Shown one piece after another: positions 1 through 7,983 of a stretch of DNA of 14,844 nt (the stretch's first letter is position 1; every line of letters begins with the position of its first letter). The notes under the pieces are model-generated. The model made no database searches. It was not told the origin of the DNA and saw nothing but the letters and a program-made list of their open reading frames with translations. Source of the DNA: Pseudopedobacter saltans (GTDB taxonomy: Bacteria > Bacteroidota > Bacteroidia > Chitinophagales > Chitinophagaceae); assembly GCA_003241175.1 (NCBI GenBank), contig QFOI01000045.1, forward strand, positions 1-14,844, written 5' to 3'. The position numbers and the translations under genes are program-made.

Positions 1-34
1 AAATCACAACCATAAACCCTTAAACAACCAAAAG

Positions 35-58
35 AAAGGGCATTTCAATGCCCTTTTT
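35..58 (+). terminator. Rho-independent terminator of an upstream gene
   Basis: GGGCAT (38-43) pairs with ATGCCC (48-53) around a TTCA loop. Flanking AAA and TTT lengthen the stem, and a T-run follows at 54-58. It most likely ends a plus-strand gene lying left of the window; no coding sequence of that gene is recognisable in bases 1-34. It separates that gene from the DUF418 gene starting at 98. Confidence 0.75.
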
Positions 59-70
59 ATCATCAAACCT

Positions 71-87
71 TTTTAGTCAAACTAAAA
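71..87. repeat. Inverted repeat just upstream of the DUF418 start
   Basis: TTTTAGT (71-77) and ACTAAAA (81-87) form a perfect 7-bp inverted repeat with a 3-base loop, ending 10 bases before the ATG at 98. It could be an operator or a small 5'-leader hairpin. It is AT-rich and may be chance. Confidence 0.3.
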
Positions 88-97
88 CCCAAGAAAC

Positions 98-1462
98 ATG
101 ACTCAACAATCATCAACCTTATTAAAGCCTGTTTCCGAAAAGGAACGGTTATTCAACATGGATGTCCTAAGAGGCTTCGCTCTTTTAGGCATTTTGCTCA
201 TGAACATTCCTTTTTTTGCCTTACCGAGCCAATACAGTTTGGCGTGGAATACCAATACACACAATATCAATTTTTGGTTTGACACTATCATTACCATCTT
301 CTTCGAAGGGAAAATGCGCGCCTTATTTTCCTTACTTTTTGGTGTGGGCATTTTGCTTTTCACTGCTAATAAGGAAGGTTCGGGTAAACAAATAACCTGG
401 CTTTATTATCGAAGAATGCTTTGGCTGTGCCTTTTCGGATTGATCGATGCGCACGTATTACTTTGGATGGGAGATATTCTTTTTCTTTATGGTCTATGTG
501 GGTCGATAGCCTATCTTTTTAGGAAAATGAAGCCTATTTATCTTGCGTTGGGTGTGCCTATTGCCATCATATTGGGTTTTACTTTCAATGCCATGTATAT
601 CAGTGGTATCCGGACAAAACTGCTCAACTATAATGCTGCCCAATCAGCTATTGAAAAGAAAATGTCCTTATCCAATAAACAAAAAGAAGACGTCAGAGCA
701 TGGGAAGATTTCCGAAAAGAACAACTTCCTGACCAAAAGGAAATAGTATCAACGACAGCAAAAATGAAATCCGGTTATGCAAGTGTTGCAAGTGTAATTA
801 GACCACAAGCATTTTTGTTTGAAACCACTTATCTTTTCTTTGGCATTTGGGATCCATTGGTATTGATGCTTTTCGGGATGGCTTTGTACAAATGGGGATT
901 TTTTTCCAATACATGGCAAAGCAAAACATACAAAAAGCTAATCCTTCTTGGTTATAGCCTAGGCTTGCCATTGGTCATTTACAGTTATTATTTCAGTTTT
1001 ACATACACCTATAGCATAGCAGCAAAACTTAGCTATTTGGAAAAGCATCCAATACTCTGGACAAAACTCATTTATGATTTCCAAAGATTACTACTGATGA
1101 TGGCGCACGCTAGCGTAATCATATTGATCATACGCAGTAAAGTTTTAACCGGATTGACAAAACGCCTGGCCGCCGTCGGAAGAATGGCATTTACCAACTA
1201 CATTATGCACACGGTCATCTGCACGACGCTATTTTTCGGATATGGATTCAACCTATTTGGAGATTTAGAATACTATCAATTATATGCGGTTGTCTTGGCA
1301 ATATGGTTATTTCAGTTGTGGATTAGCCCAATATGGTTGAAATATAATTTGTTTGGTCCATTGGAATGGGTCTGGCGCAGTTTGACTTATTGGAAAAAGT
1401 TCCCACTAAAACGTAAAAAAGAATACGAAACCAATATTGAAGAAGTCAAATTATCCATTTAA
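98..1462 (+). CDS. DUF418 family integral membrane protein (YeiB-like)
   Basis: This is a 454-residue polytopic inner-membrane protein. The N-terminus carries the family signature around residues 20-37 (MDVLRG followed by LLGILLMNI). Many hydrophobic helices follow, with a charged soluble segment near residues 185-225. The C-terminal DUF418 domain has GRM(A)FTNY from about G361, an FGYG motif, and the hallmark GPLEWVWR from G420. Its length is usual for the family. DUF418 proteins are assigned to a larger clan of membrane acyltransferase/transporter-like proteins, but their reaction is not established and nothing here fixes a substrate. The ATG at 98 is the only start placing the conserved N-terminus near residue 20. 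The gene looks intact. It ends 26 bases before a T9SS-cargo remnant, so no functional operon partner is evident downstream. Confidence 0.9.
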   Translation: MTQQSSTLLKPVSEKERLFNMDVLRGFALLGILLMNIPFFALPSQYSLAWNTNTHNINFWFDTIITIFFEGKMRALFSLLFGVGILLFTANKEGSGKQITWLYYRRMLWLCLFGLIDAHVLLWMGDILFLYGLCGSIAYLFRKMKPIYLALGVPIAIILGFTFNAMYISGIRTKLLNYNAAQSAIEKKMSLSNKQKEDVRAWEDFRKEQLPDQKEIVSTTAKMKSGYASVASVIRPQAFLFETTYLFFGIWDPLVLMLFGMALYKWGFFSNTWQSKTYKKLILLGYSLGLPLVIYSYYFSFTYTYSIAAKLSYLEKHPILWTKLIYDFQRLLLMMAHASVIILIIRSKVLTGLTKRLAAVGRMAFTNYIMHTVICTTLFFGYGFNLFGDLEYYQLYAVVLAIWLFQLWISPIWLKYNLFGPLEWVWRSLTYWKKFPLKRKKEYETNIEEVKLSI

Positions 1463-1488
1463 AAGGGAAAAACTAAGAAACTATTTTT

Positions 1489-1969
1489 ATGAAAAAGAAC
1501 AAATTTTTCCTGTCGACAGTCATCTTATTGTGTGCACATCTTTCCTTCGCGCAAACGTCCATAAATACGGGCCTGCTGCCGGGAACAGTTCCGCTATGCA
1601 ACAATATAGTTATACGGATATCTCCGCTCCCACAGGCAACCTACTGTATCGCCTAAAAGAAATGGACAAAGACGGGAGAGTTACCTATAGCAATACCGTT
1701 TCGGTGTACTTTGCCAACAACAGTAATATGGGCAACCTACTTATTTCTCCAAATCCAATAACGACGGGCATTGCGAAGATAACGCTTCGGTAACAACTGG
1801 CGGCAATGGCATATTGGTCGATATCAATGGCACGGTGGTGAAGACTTTTACCATTCCGGTAAATACATCTACCTACAGTCTGAATATGAGCGGCATAACT
1901 AAAGGAATTTATTTCGTCAAGATTATATCCAGCCCTCATACATATTCTGCTAAGCTGGCAGTAGAGTGA
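1489..1969 (+). pseudogene. Remnant of a T9SS-secreted cargo protein
   Basis: Three pieces of one secreted-protein gene lie in three different frames. From ATG 1489 there is a clear signal peptide (MKKNKFFLSTVILL, then a hydrophobic core ending SFAQ), which soon loses coding sense. From about 1566 the frame changes and encodes GPAAGNSSAMQQYSY, then YRLKEMDKDGRVTYS and LLISPNP. This is the usual module just before and into a type A T9SS sorting domain. Near 1780-1790 the frame shifts again and encodes ILVDINGTVVKTF ... GITKGIYFVKI and ends at TGA 1967-1969, the normal end of the sorting domain. The whole central passenger is missing, so its function cannot be named. T9SS cargo usually exceeds several hundred residues; only about 160 codons remain. 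It indicates that the organism, or its ancestor, has a T9SS. An internal deletion plus a second frameshift explains all three pieces. Confidence 0.85.
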
Positions 1970-1978
1970 TAGAAACAG

Positions 1979-1995
1979 GTGATTGTTTTTATCAC
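1979..1995. other. Weak hairpin after the T9SS remnant
   Basis: GTGAT (1979-1983) and ATCAC (1991-1995) enclose a T-rich loop, 10 bases after the TGA of the sorting-domain remnant. The stem is short, with no T-run directly after it, so it is at best a weak terminator. Confidence 0.2.
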
Positions 1996-2065
1996 TGAGT
2001 AAATGAATCTGTCGATAAGCAGGTAATTGCGATTGGCAAATAATTGATGTTAAAATAAGAAAATT

Positions 2066-3021
2066 ATGAAAAGAGTATTAGCGACTTTCTGTCTGGCAAT
2101 ATTTTCGTCGATATTAATCCAAGCACAGACAAACATAAAAGCCATCAAAGCCGGTAAACTAATTGACGTAGTATCCGGAAAGATTTTAGAAAATCAAATT
2201 ATATTGATTGACAGTAGCAAAATTGTCAGTATTGGAAGTAATATTTCAATACCAGAAAAAGCAGAAATAATCGACCTTAGTCATGCTACAGTTTTACCAG
2301 GATTAATTGATTGCCACACGCATTTGACTTTCCAACCTGGAGAAAATTATTATGATGATTTATTTCGAAAAAAGGCAAATGACTATACTATTCAAGCTAC
2401 AGTCAATGCGAAAAAAACTTTGGATGCAGGTTTCACGATGGTCAGAGATGCGGGATCTGATCAACTGATAGACATTTCTCTACGCGATGCCATTAACAAA
2501 GCAATAATTCCTGGACCAAGAATGTTGGTTTCCACATTCGCATTAGGTTCCACAGGTGGTCATGTGGATCTGACAGGATTCAATCCCAACTTAGATTTTA
2601 AAGGCAATAAAGATTTTACAGGCGTCGCAGACGGCATTACAGAAATTACAAAACGTGTACGCAATAATATAAAATGGGGTGCGGACTGGATAAAATTTAT
2701 GGCATCAGGAGGTGTCCTAAGTGAAGAAGAAACGCCAGGTTTACCTCAATACTCGTTTGAAGAAATGAAAGCCATATGCGACGAGGCACATCGATGGGGC
2801 AAAAAAGCAATGGCGCATGCACACGGAACGGAAGCTATAAAAATGGCTATAAAAGCTGGTGTATCATCTATAGAACACGGTAGTCTGATCGATGATGAAG
2901 GTATAAACCTAATGAAACAATATGGTGTGTATCTGGTCGCAGATAAAATGATATTCGCACTTTGGAAAAAGTAAGTTTTGTGATGAAAGAAGGAAAAGTT
3001 TACAAAAACGCAATGAAATGA
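2066..3021 (+). pseudogene. Secreted metal-dependent amidohydrolase, internal deletion
   Basis: The readable ORF (2066-2974, 302 residues) begins with a signal peptide ending IQAQ. It then has amidohydrolase-superfamily landmarks: PGLIDCHTHL (H84 and H86, the HxH metal ligands), WIKFMASGGVLS (K210, the usual carboxylated-lysine position), HAHG (H251, H253) and IEHGSLID (H271). This is the imidazolonepropionase/Xaa-Pro dipeptidase-like branch, normally about 430 residues. The ORF stops soon after VYLVAD. In another frame, from 2947, the sequence reads NDIRTLEKVSFVMKEGKVYKN and stops at TGA 3019-3021, which is the normal family C-terminus. About 100-120 residues between the two parts are missing, including the region expected to hold the catalytic metal-binding Asp. 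The product should be inactive. The frame of the tail shows the loss was a deletion that also broke the frame, not a simple nonsense mutation. Confidence 0.85.
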
Positions 3022-3335
3022 AAAAATATCCTCTAACAATACTAGTCCTCATCAGCGTTGTGTTTTGTTCCAAAGCACAAACGTCCAACGATAATGATTT
3101 TTCGGATTTGTTTGGTGTAAATAATCATCGTCAAATAAGGAAAGCCATACAGGAAGATGCACTATTTTTTAATAAGGTTGTACCTAATAGCAATGATACA
3201 TCAAAGTATACTTTACAATCGAAGAGATACATGGAAAAATCACTTGTGACTTTAGACAAAAGTCAAGAAAGAAAAGTAAAGGCCTTGGCAAGGGATAGCA
3301 ATAGTATTCAATTTTTAAACGCTAGCAAAAGATAG
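3018..3335 (+). CDS. Secreted hypothetical protein, possibly truncated
   Basis: The 105-residue ORF begins with a strong signal peptide (MKKYPLTILVLISVVFCSKAQ), so export to the periplasm is likely. The rest is charged and hydrophilic (Asn/Asp/Lys/Ser-rich), with no motif I recognise. Its ATG overlaps the TGA that ended the ancestral amidohydrolase frame (ATGA, 3018-3021), a layout typical of translational coupling. It was therefore probably co-translated with that gene before the gene decayed. After the TAG at 3333-3335 the same frame stays open for 19 more codons (start WINDLYWSNETEE) to TAG 3393-3395. A nonsense mutation may have shortened the protein by that amount. It could equally be a fragment of a larger lost gene. 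Function unknown. Confidence 0.5.
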   Translation: MKKYPLTILVLISVVFCSKAQTSNDNDFSDLFGVNNHRQIRKAIQEDALFFNKVVPNSNDTSKYTLQSKRYMEKSLVTLDKSQERKVKALARDSNSIQFLNASKR

Positions 3336-3426
3336 TGGATTAATGATTTGTATTGGTCAAACGAAACCGAAGAAACGTCTAGTCCAAAAGAATAGTTCTC
3401 TTAAAAATTAATAAAAAACAAACAGA

Positions 3427-3434
3427 TAGGTTTG
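3427..3434 (+). promoter_or_regulatory. Candidate -7 box for the DUF885 gene
   Basis: TAGGTTTG matches the Bacteroidota -7 consensus TAnnTTTG and lies 40 bases before the ATG at 3475. No good TTG -33 element is seen at the usual distance upstream, so the call rests on the -7 box alone. Confidence 0.4.
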
Positions 3435-3474
3435 GTACGAGTTCACGAAGCGCAAATAATTAAAAAATTCGGTT

Positions 3475-5238
3475 ATGAAAACTATAAAACACTTCTTAAT
3501 CTTAGCCTTTATTTTCACGGGCTTTACCAGTACATCTGCACAACAAAATAATGCAGAGCTCAATCAAATTCTAAATGATTATCAGAAAGAATATTATTCT
3601 TTTTCGCCGCTTGATGCCACATTTGATGGCGAAACTGGGTATAACGACTTGCTTTTGGCAGATGATCTGTCTCATTTGCAAAAAATGCACAAGTTTTACT
3701 TAAAATATCTTGCTCTACTTGATCAATTTGATGCAAAAAAACTGAGTAAAGAAGATAAAATTTCTGCTGATATCCTAAGAGACAATCTCAATAATTTTCT
3801 TTTAGCAGAAAAATATCATTCTGAATATATGCCCATGAATCAATTCAGTAATTTACCTATGTACATGGCTATTTTTGGTTCTGGAAGTTCTGCGCAACCC
3901 TTCAAAACGGTGAAAGATTATGAAGATTGGATGAAACGCTGCAAAGCTTTTGTAAGATGGACTGATGTGGCGATAGAGAACATGAAAAAAGGAATGAAGG
4001 AAGGTTATACTATCCCAAAAGTATTGGTAGAAAAACTAATTCCTCAATTACAAAAATTGGCAAAAAATGCGGATGAATCTTCTTTTTATGTGCCTTTAAA
4101 AAATTTGCCAACCACTTTTTCTGAACGTGAAAAAATAAAAATCACCAAAGAATTTAAAGAAACCATTTCCTCCACTATTTTTCCTTCTTTGCAAAAATTG
4201 ACCGATTTTGTTCAGAAAGTATACTTGCCTAATGCTAGATTAACTTCGGGAATCAACGCACTTCCCAACGGAAAAGCGATGTACAAAGATTTTATCCAAA
4301 TTAGTACAACGACATCAAAAGACCCGGAAGAAGTCTATCAATTGGGACTTTCCGAAGTGGTAAGAATCACTACTGAAATGGAGAAAATCAAAAATCAAAT
4401 CGGTTTCAAAGGCTCACTTTCTCAATTGTTTGAGTTTATGAAAACCGACAAACAGTTTTATCCTTTCAAAACAGATCAAGAAGTTTTGGACGCCTATCAA
4501 TCTGTTTATGATAAAATAAAACCGAAACTTCCTGACTATTTCGGCATCCAACCAAAAACACCATTCGAAATTAAGAAAACAGAAAGTTTTCGGGCTGCGT
4601 CAGCAGCACCGCAATATTTCGCCGGCGATTTGGCAACCAACAGACCTGGTATTTTTTATGTTCCGATTTTAGACCCAACCAAAATCAACATCACGAATAT
4701 GGATATGGAAGCGGTATTTCTTCACGAAGCCATCCCTGGTCATCATTTCCAAATTAGTCTTCAATACGAAAACACCAATTTCCCAAAATTTCGACAAAAA
4801 TATTTAAACAATGCCTTTGCGGAAGGTTGGGCTTTATATACAGAATCTTTGGGCAAAGATTTGGGCGTATATACCAATCCTTATCACCAATTGGGCGCTT
4901 TGGGAGCAGAAATGCATCGGGCGATTCGTTTGGTTGTAGATGCTGGTTTGCACACTGGAAAAATGACGCGTGAAGACGCCATAAAGTATATGTTGGATCA
5001 CGAACCTGTTTCGGAACAGTTTGCAACTGCAGAAATAGAGCGTTATATGGCTATCCCGGGACAAGCACTTGGTTACAAAATCGGTCAGCTAAAAATCCTA
5101 GAACTGAGGGATAAATACAAAAAACAATTGGGCGAAAAATTCAATATCCGGGATTTTCACGATCAGATTTTGAAAGGTGGTGCAATGCCACTCACTGTTT
5201 TTGAAAATTATATGAACGATTGGGCGAATAATCAATAA
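3475..5238 (+). CDS. DUF885 family exported metallopeptidase-like protein
   Basis: The protein has 587 residues, with a cleavable signal peptide (cleavage near SAQQ, residue 22-23), so it should act in the periplasm or on the cell surface. The body is the mostly helical DUF885 domain. Its putative zinc site is HEAIPGHH (H417, E418, H423, H424), followed by FAEGWALYTESLG with E450 as the likely third ligand. This HExxPGH-plus-Glu arrangement is the family hallmark and resembles gluzincin metallopeptidases. Substrates of most bacterial members are not established; peptide or amide hydrolysis is inferred. Length and motifs are complete, so it looks functional. It is followed after 17 bases by the serine hydrolase gene on the same strand, so the two are probably co-transcribed. 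A degraded amidohydrolase lies just upstream, suggesting a former three-enzyme catabolic cluster. Confidence 0.92.
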   Translation: MKTIKHFLILAFIFTGFTSTSAQQNNAELNQILNDYQKEYYSFSPLDATFDGETGYNDLLLADDLSHLQKMHKFYLKYLALLDQFDAKKLSKEDKISADILRDNLNNFLLAEKYHSEYMPMNQFSNLPMYMAIFGSGSSAQPFKTVKDYEDWMKRCKAFVRWTDVAIENMKKGMKEGYTIPKVLVEKLIPQLQKLAKNADESSFYVPLKNLPTTFSEREKIKITKEFKETISSTIFPSLQKLTDFVQKVYLPNARLTSGINALPNGKAMYKDFIQISTTTSKDPEEVYQLGLSEVVRITTEMEKIKNQIGFKGSLSQLFEFMKTDKQFYPFKTDQEVLDAYQSVYDKIKPKLPDYFGIQPKTPFEIKKTESFRAASAAPQYFAGDLATNRPGIFYVPILDPTKINITNMDMEAVFLHEAIPGHHFQISLQYENTNFPKFRQKYLNNAFAEGWALYTESLGKDLGVYTNPYHQLGALGAEMHRAIRLVVDAGLHTGKMTREDAIKYMLDHEPVSEQFATAEIERYMAIPGQALGYKIGQLKILELRDKYKKQLGEKFNIRDFHDQILKGGAMPLTVFENYMNDWANNQ

Positions 5239-5255
5239 TAAATAAAACAAACTAT

Positions 5256-7067
5256 ATGAAACGATCAAACTTAAGTATCTTAATTTATGGATTACTTGTT
5301 GCGACATCAACTATACAAGCTCAAGAAAAATCCACAAAAGACACGACAAATATCAATATCGAAAAACAACTCAAAGGTTTTGATGAATATGGTAATCAAT
5401 TACTCAAAGATTGGAATTGCCCAGGTATTGGTGTAGGTATTGTATATAAAGGGAAATTGGTTTACGTAAAAGGTTTTGGCTATCGCGACTATGGAAAAAA
5501 ACTTCCGATTACTGCTAATACTCTTTTCCAAATTGCTTCAAATACCAAATTATTTACCGCGATATCTGCAGGAATGTTGGTAGATCAGGGAAAATTAACA
5601 TGGGACAATCCTATAAAAAATGATGTACCCACACTTAATTTTTACAATAATGAATTAAATAATAATGTCACACTTCGGGATATGTTAGGACACAGGACAG
5701 GCATATCTCGACACGATATGATTTGGTATAAAGCTACTACAACTAGAAAGCAAATATTTGACAAAGTAAAATATCTCGAACCTTCTGCACCAATGAGGAC
5801 TAAATTTCTATACAACAATATTCTATATGCGTCTGTAGGAGAGATCATCGAATTGAAAAGTGGGAAAACTTGGGAATCTTTTGTAAAAGATCAAATATTT
5901 ACACCATTAGGAATGAACACTTCTGGGTTTGAACTTTCAGAAAAGAAAAATACCGGAGATTATGTAGTTCCTTACAATGAAAAACGAGATACTAATACCT
6001 TATACCAAATTCCAATATTTGATTTTGTAAATGGTATGGGGCCTGCTGGAACGATTGTTTCCAATATTAATGAGCTTTCCCATTGGGTTGTAGCATTGAT
6101 GAATAAAGGAAAATATGATGGCAAACAAGTGATTCCTGAGGACGTTATATCCGCTACATTACAACCTTCGCTATCCTTACCAAATTCCGAACTATACACA
6201 GAATTACAAAATACCTACTACGGAATGGCGAGAGAAGTAGCCTCTTATCGTGGTAATTTGTTATGGTTTCATGGTGGTGATATCGATGGTATGCATTCGC
6301 AAATCTCTATGATGCCCAATAAAGATATTGGTGTAATTGTTTTTGTAATTGGTGATCAGAGTTATCCCTTGTACAATACGGTAACATACAACGTATATGA
6401 ACGTCTACTTGGCTTGTCACTTACGCCTTGGAATGAAAGAAAATTAAAAGATCATATAGCAGAAAAACAAGCAGATAAGGAAGCTAGATCTAAAGTTAAT
6501 AATAGTCAAGTCTCCAATACAAAGCCATCTCATCCCATAGAAGATTATCTTGGAGACTTCGATAACGAACCTTATGGAATGATTTCTATTTCTAAAAAAA
6601 ATACAGGATTACAATTTCAACTACACGAAATTATATTACCGCTGCATCACTATCATTATGATCGATTCGATACAGATAATGATCCCGATTTGGGACAATA
6701 TTCCATTAATTATCGTACAAATCCTCAAGGTGATATCGATGGTTTTACAATTTCGTTGGATGAAGGAGAAGTCTTTTTTAATAAAAAAGTGGATTCTAGT
6801 CTCTCCGAACCTAAAACCTTAGGATTGTATATTGGAAAATATGAATCAGGTGGATCCATAGTTACAGTTTCCTTGAAAAACGAAAACCAACTCTTTATTT
6901 CAATACCGGGACAACCTGATTATCAGTTAATTCCATACAAGAAAAATCAATTTAAACTAAAAGAGTTTTCTGATATTAAAATGGTGTTTAAAGTGGAAAA
7001 CAACAAAGTTGTATCCATGACCCAAGTATCTAGCAGCGGTGAATCAGAATTTAAAAAGAAAAACTAA
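5256..7067 (+). CDS. Exported serine hydrolase, class C beta-lactamase fold
   Basis: This 603-residue protein has a signal peptide ending TIQAQ. The beta-lactamase/transpeptidase-like domain (about residues 40-395) carries all three active-site motifs: SxxK as S95-N-T-K98, YxN as Y186-N-N188, and HxG as H339-G-G341. The HGG form is typical of the esterase/D-aminopeptidase-like members rather than true beta-lactamases. After a Lys-rich linker (about 395-425) comes a DUF3471-like beta domain (about 427-520, starting HPIEDYLGDF) and a second small beta-rich C-terminal module to the end. It probably hydrolyses a D-amino acid peptide, ester or beta-lactam-like bond in the periplasm; the exact substrate is not determinable from sequence. 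It begins 17 bases after the DUF885 gene, consistent with a two-gene operon. There is no Shine-Dalgarno, as usual in Bacteroidota. Confidence 0.93.
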   Translation: MKRSNLSILIYGLLVATSTIQAQEKSTKDTTNINIEKQLKGFDEYGNQLLKDWNCPGIGVGIVYKGKLVYVKGFGYRDYGKKLPITANTLFQIASNTKLFTAISAGMLVDQGKLTWDNPIKNDVPTLNFYNNELNNNVTLRDMLGHRTGISRHDMIWYKATTTRKQIFDKVKYLEPSAPMRTKFLYNNILYASVGEIIELKSGKTWESFVKDQIFTPLGMNTSGFELSEKKNTGDYVVPYNEKRDTNTLYQIPIFDFVNGMGPAGTIVSNINELSHWVVALMNKGKYDGKQVIPEDVISATLQPSLSLPNSELYTELQNTYYGMAREVASYRGNLLWFHGGDIDGMHSQISMMPNKDIGVIVFVIGDQSYPLYNTVTYNVYERLLGLSLTPWNERKLKDHIAEKQADKEARSKVNNSQVSNTKPSHPIEDYLGDFDNEPYGMISISKKNTGLQFQLHEIILPLHHYHYDRFDTDNDPDLGQYSINYRTNPQGDIDGFTISLDEGEVFFNKKVDSSLSEPKTLGLYIGKYESGGSIVTVSLKNENQLFISIPGQPDYQLIPYKKNQFKLKEFSDIKMVFKVENNKVVSMTQVSSSGESEFKKKN

Positions 7068-7115
7068 ATCCTACCAACTATGAAAGGAAACTCATTTTAT
7101 AATTAAAATTCCAAA

Positions 7116-7132
7116 CCCATAATTGTTGGGTG
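7116..7132. terminator. Possible weak terminator hairpin
   Basis: ACCCA and TGGGT enclose TAATTGT about 50 bases after the serine hydrolase stop. The stem is only 5 bp and lacks a T-run, so termination activity is doubtful. It lies between convergent genes. Confidence 0.25.
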
Positions 7133-7193
7133 AATAGCTTTAAGGGCAGAAAAGCAAAAAAGATATATGAAATTCAATAATAAAGTTAGACAC

Positions 7194-7266
7194 ACGAAAA
7201 TTGCGCATCATATAGGATATAATTTCCAGGGAGGAAAAATGGACAACAATATTTAGCAATTTTCGT
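7194..7266. repeat. 11-bp inverted repeat pair in the convergent gap
   Basis: ACGAAAATTGC (7194-7204) and GCAATTTTCGT (7256-7266) are perfect inverted copies 51 bases apart. They sit in the 220-base gap between the converging serine hydrolase and LytTR regulator genes. There is no ORF of note between them, only a five-codon ATG frame. They could form a long-range stem acting as a shared 3' end, or be the ends of a very small mobile remnant. No target-site duplication is obvious. Confidence 0.4.
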
Positions 7267-7287
7267 TTTATGTTTAGTATCTGAAAA

Positions 7288-7983
7288 CTATTTTTTGGTC
7301 GCTATACGTGCTTGTACTTGGTCGCGATAGCTTCTTCCTATTGGCAATTGGTATTCTAGTATTTCGAACGTTACTGCAGTGTAAGCAGTTACTTTGTCCA
7401 ACGCCACTATAAATGAGCGATGGATTCTTAAGAAATTTCCATTGGCTATCTGAAGCTCAATTTCTGACAGTGTAATTTTTGTGAGATAGCGTTGTTGTTG
7501 TGTTACAATCTGTACATATTCTCTTTGGCTTTCTATATAAAGTATATCTTGTAACAGTATTTTTTTTCGCTTTTTGTTATTGTTGATCAAGAGGTGCGGA
7601 GGTTCTTGTATGATACTATTGGTAGTTCCTTGGGTTTTAAGTTTGTTTACAGCCATAAGAAACCTATTAAAACTTATAGGCTTCAACAAATAGTCGACCA
7701 CGCTAAGCTCATAACTATCCAGCGCATAATCTCGATAGGCAGTTGTTATTATTACCTGTGGTGGATTTTTTAAAGTTTTTAAAAAATCTAAGCCTTTTAT
7801 TTTGGGCAGATGAATATCTAAAAACATAACATCTACTTTTTCTTTTTGTAAAAACTGTAAGGCAAAAATTCCATCTCGGCAGTGACCAACAAAATGTAAA
7901 AAGGGAACCTCTGCTATATAATCCTGCAGTATTTCGGCTGCTAAAGGCTCGTCTTCTACTACCAAACAATTAAAACTTTCCAT
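7288..7983 (-). CDS. LytTR-family response regulator
   Basis: This 231-residue cytoplasmic regulator has two domains. The receiver (about 1-115) has the acidic pair D11/E12, phospho-acceptor D56 in VMFLDIHLP, and K101 in LLKP. The LytTR DNA-binding domain (about 128-228) shows ILYIESQREYVQI, LRIHRSFIV and LPIGRSYRDQV, all classic for the family. It should bind short direct repeats once phosphorylated by the adjacent kinase. The start codon lies inside the kinase gene: the two overlap by 14 bases (7970-7983), which implies tight translational coupling. No output partner is fused. Its targets are unknown; the divergent lipoprotein gene past the kinase is the nearest candidate. Confidence 0.95.
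   Translation of the reverse strand: MESFNCLVVEDEPLAAEILQDYIAEVPFLHFVGHCRDGIFALQFLQKEKVDVMFLDIHLPKIKGLDFLKTLKNPPQVIITTAYRDYALDSYELSVVDYLLKPISFNRFLMAVNKLKTQGTTNSIIQEPPHLLINNNKKRKKILLQDILYIESQREYVQIVTQQQRYLTKITLSEIELQIANGNFLRIHRSFIVALDKVTAYTAVTFEILEYQLPIGRSYRDQVQARIATKK

Noticed and set aside
1437..1793. A 118-residue gene starting at TTG 1437 inside the DUF418 gene
   Set aside because: Its first third is out-of-frame sequence across the DUF418 end and a signal peptide encoded in another frame; only the later part is real, as part of the T9SS pseudogene.
4754..5310. Overlapping minus-strand frames opposite the DUF885 gene
   Set aside because: They lie entirely over a well-supported conserved gene, share no domain pattern, and are expected by chance.
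5256..7067. Serine hydrolase as an antibiotic-resistance beta-lactamase
   Set aside because: The HGG third motif, extra C-terminal beta domains and neighbouring peptidase-like gene fit the esterase/D-peptidase-like group better; resistance cannot be claimed from sequence.
7229..7255. Small ORF after an AGGAGG-like stretch (GGGAGGAAAAATGG)
   Set aside because: The frame is only five codons (MDNNI) before a stop.
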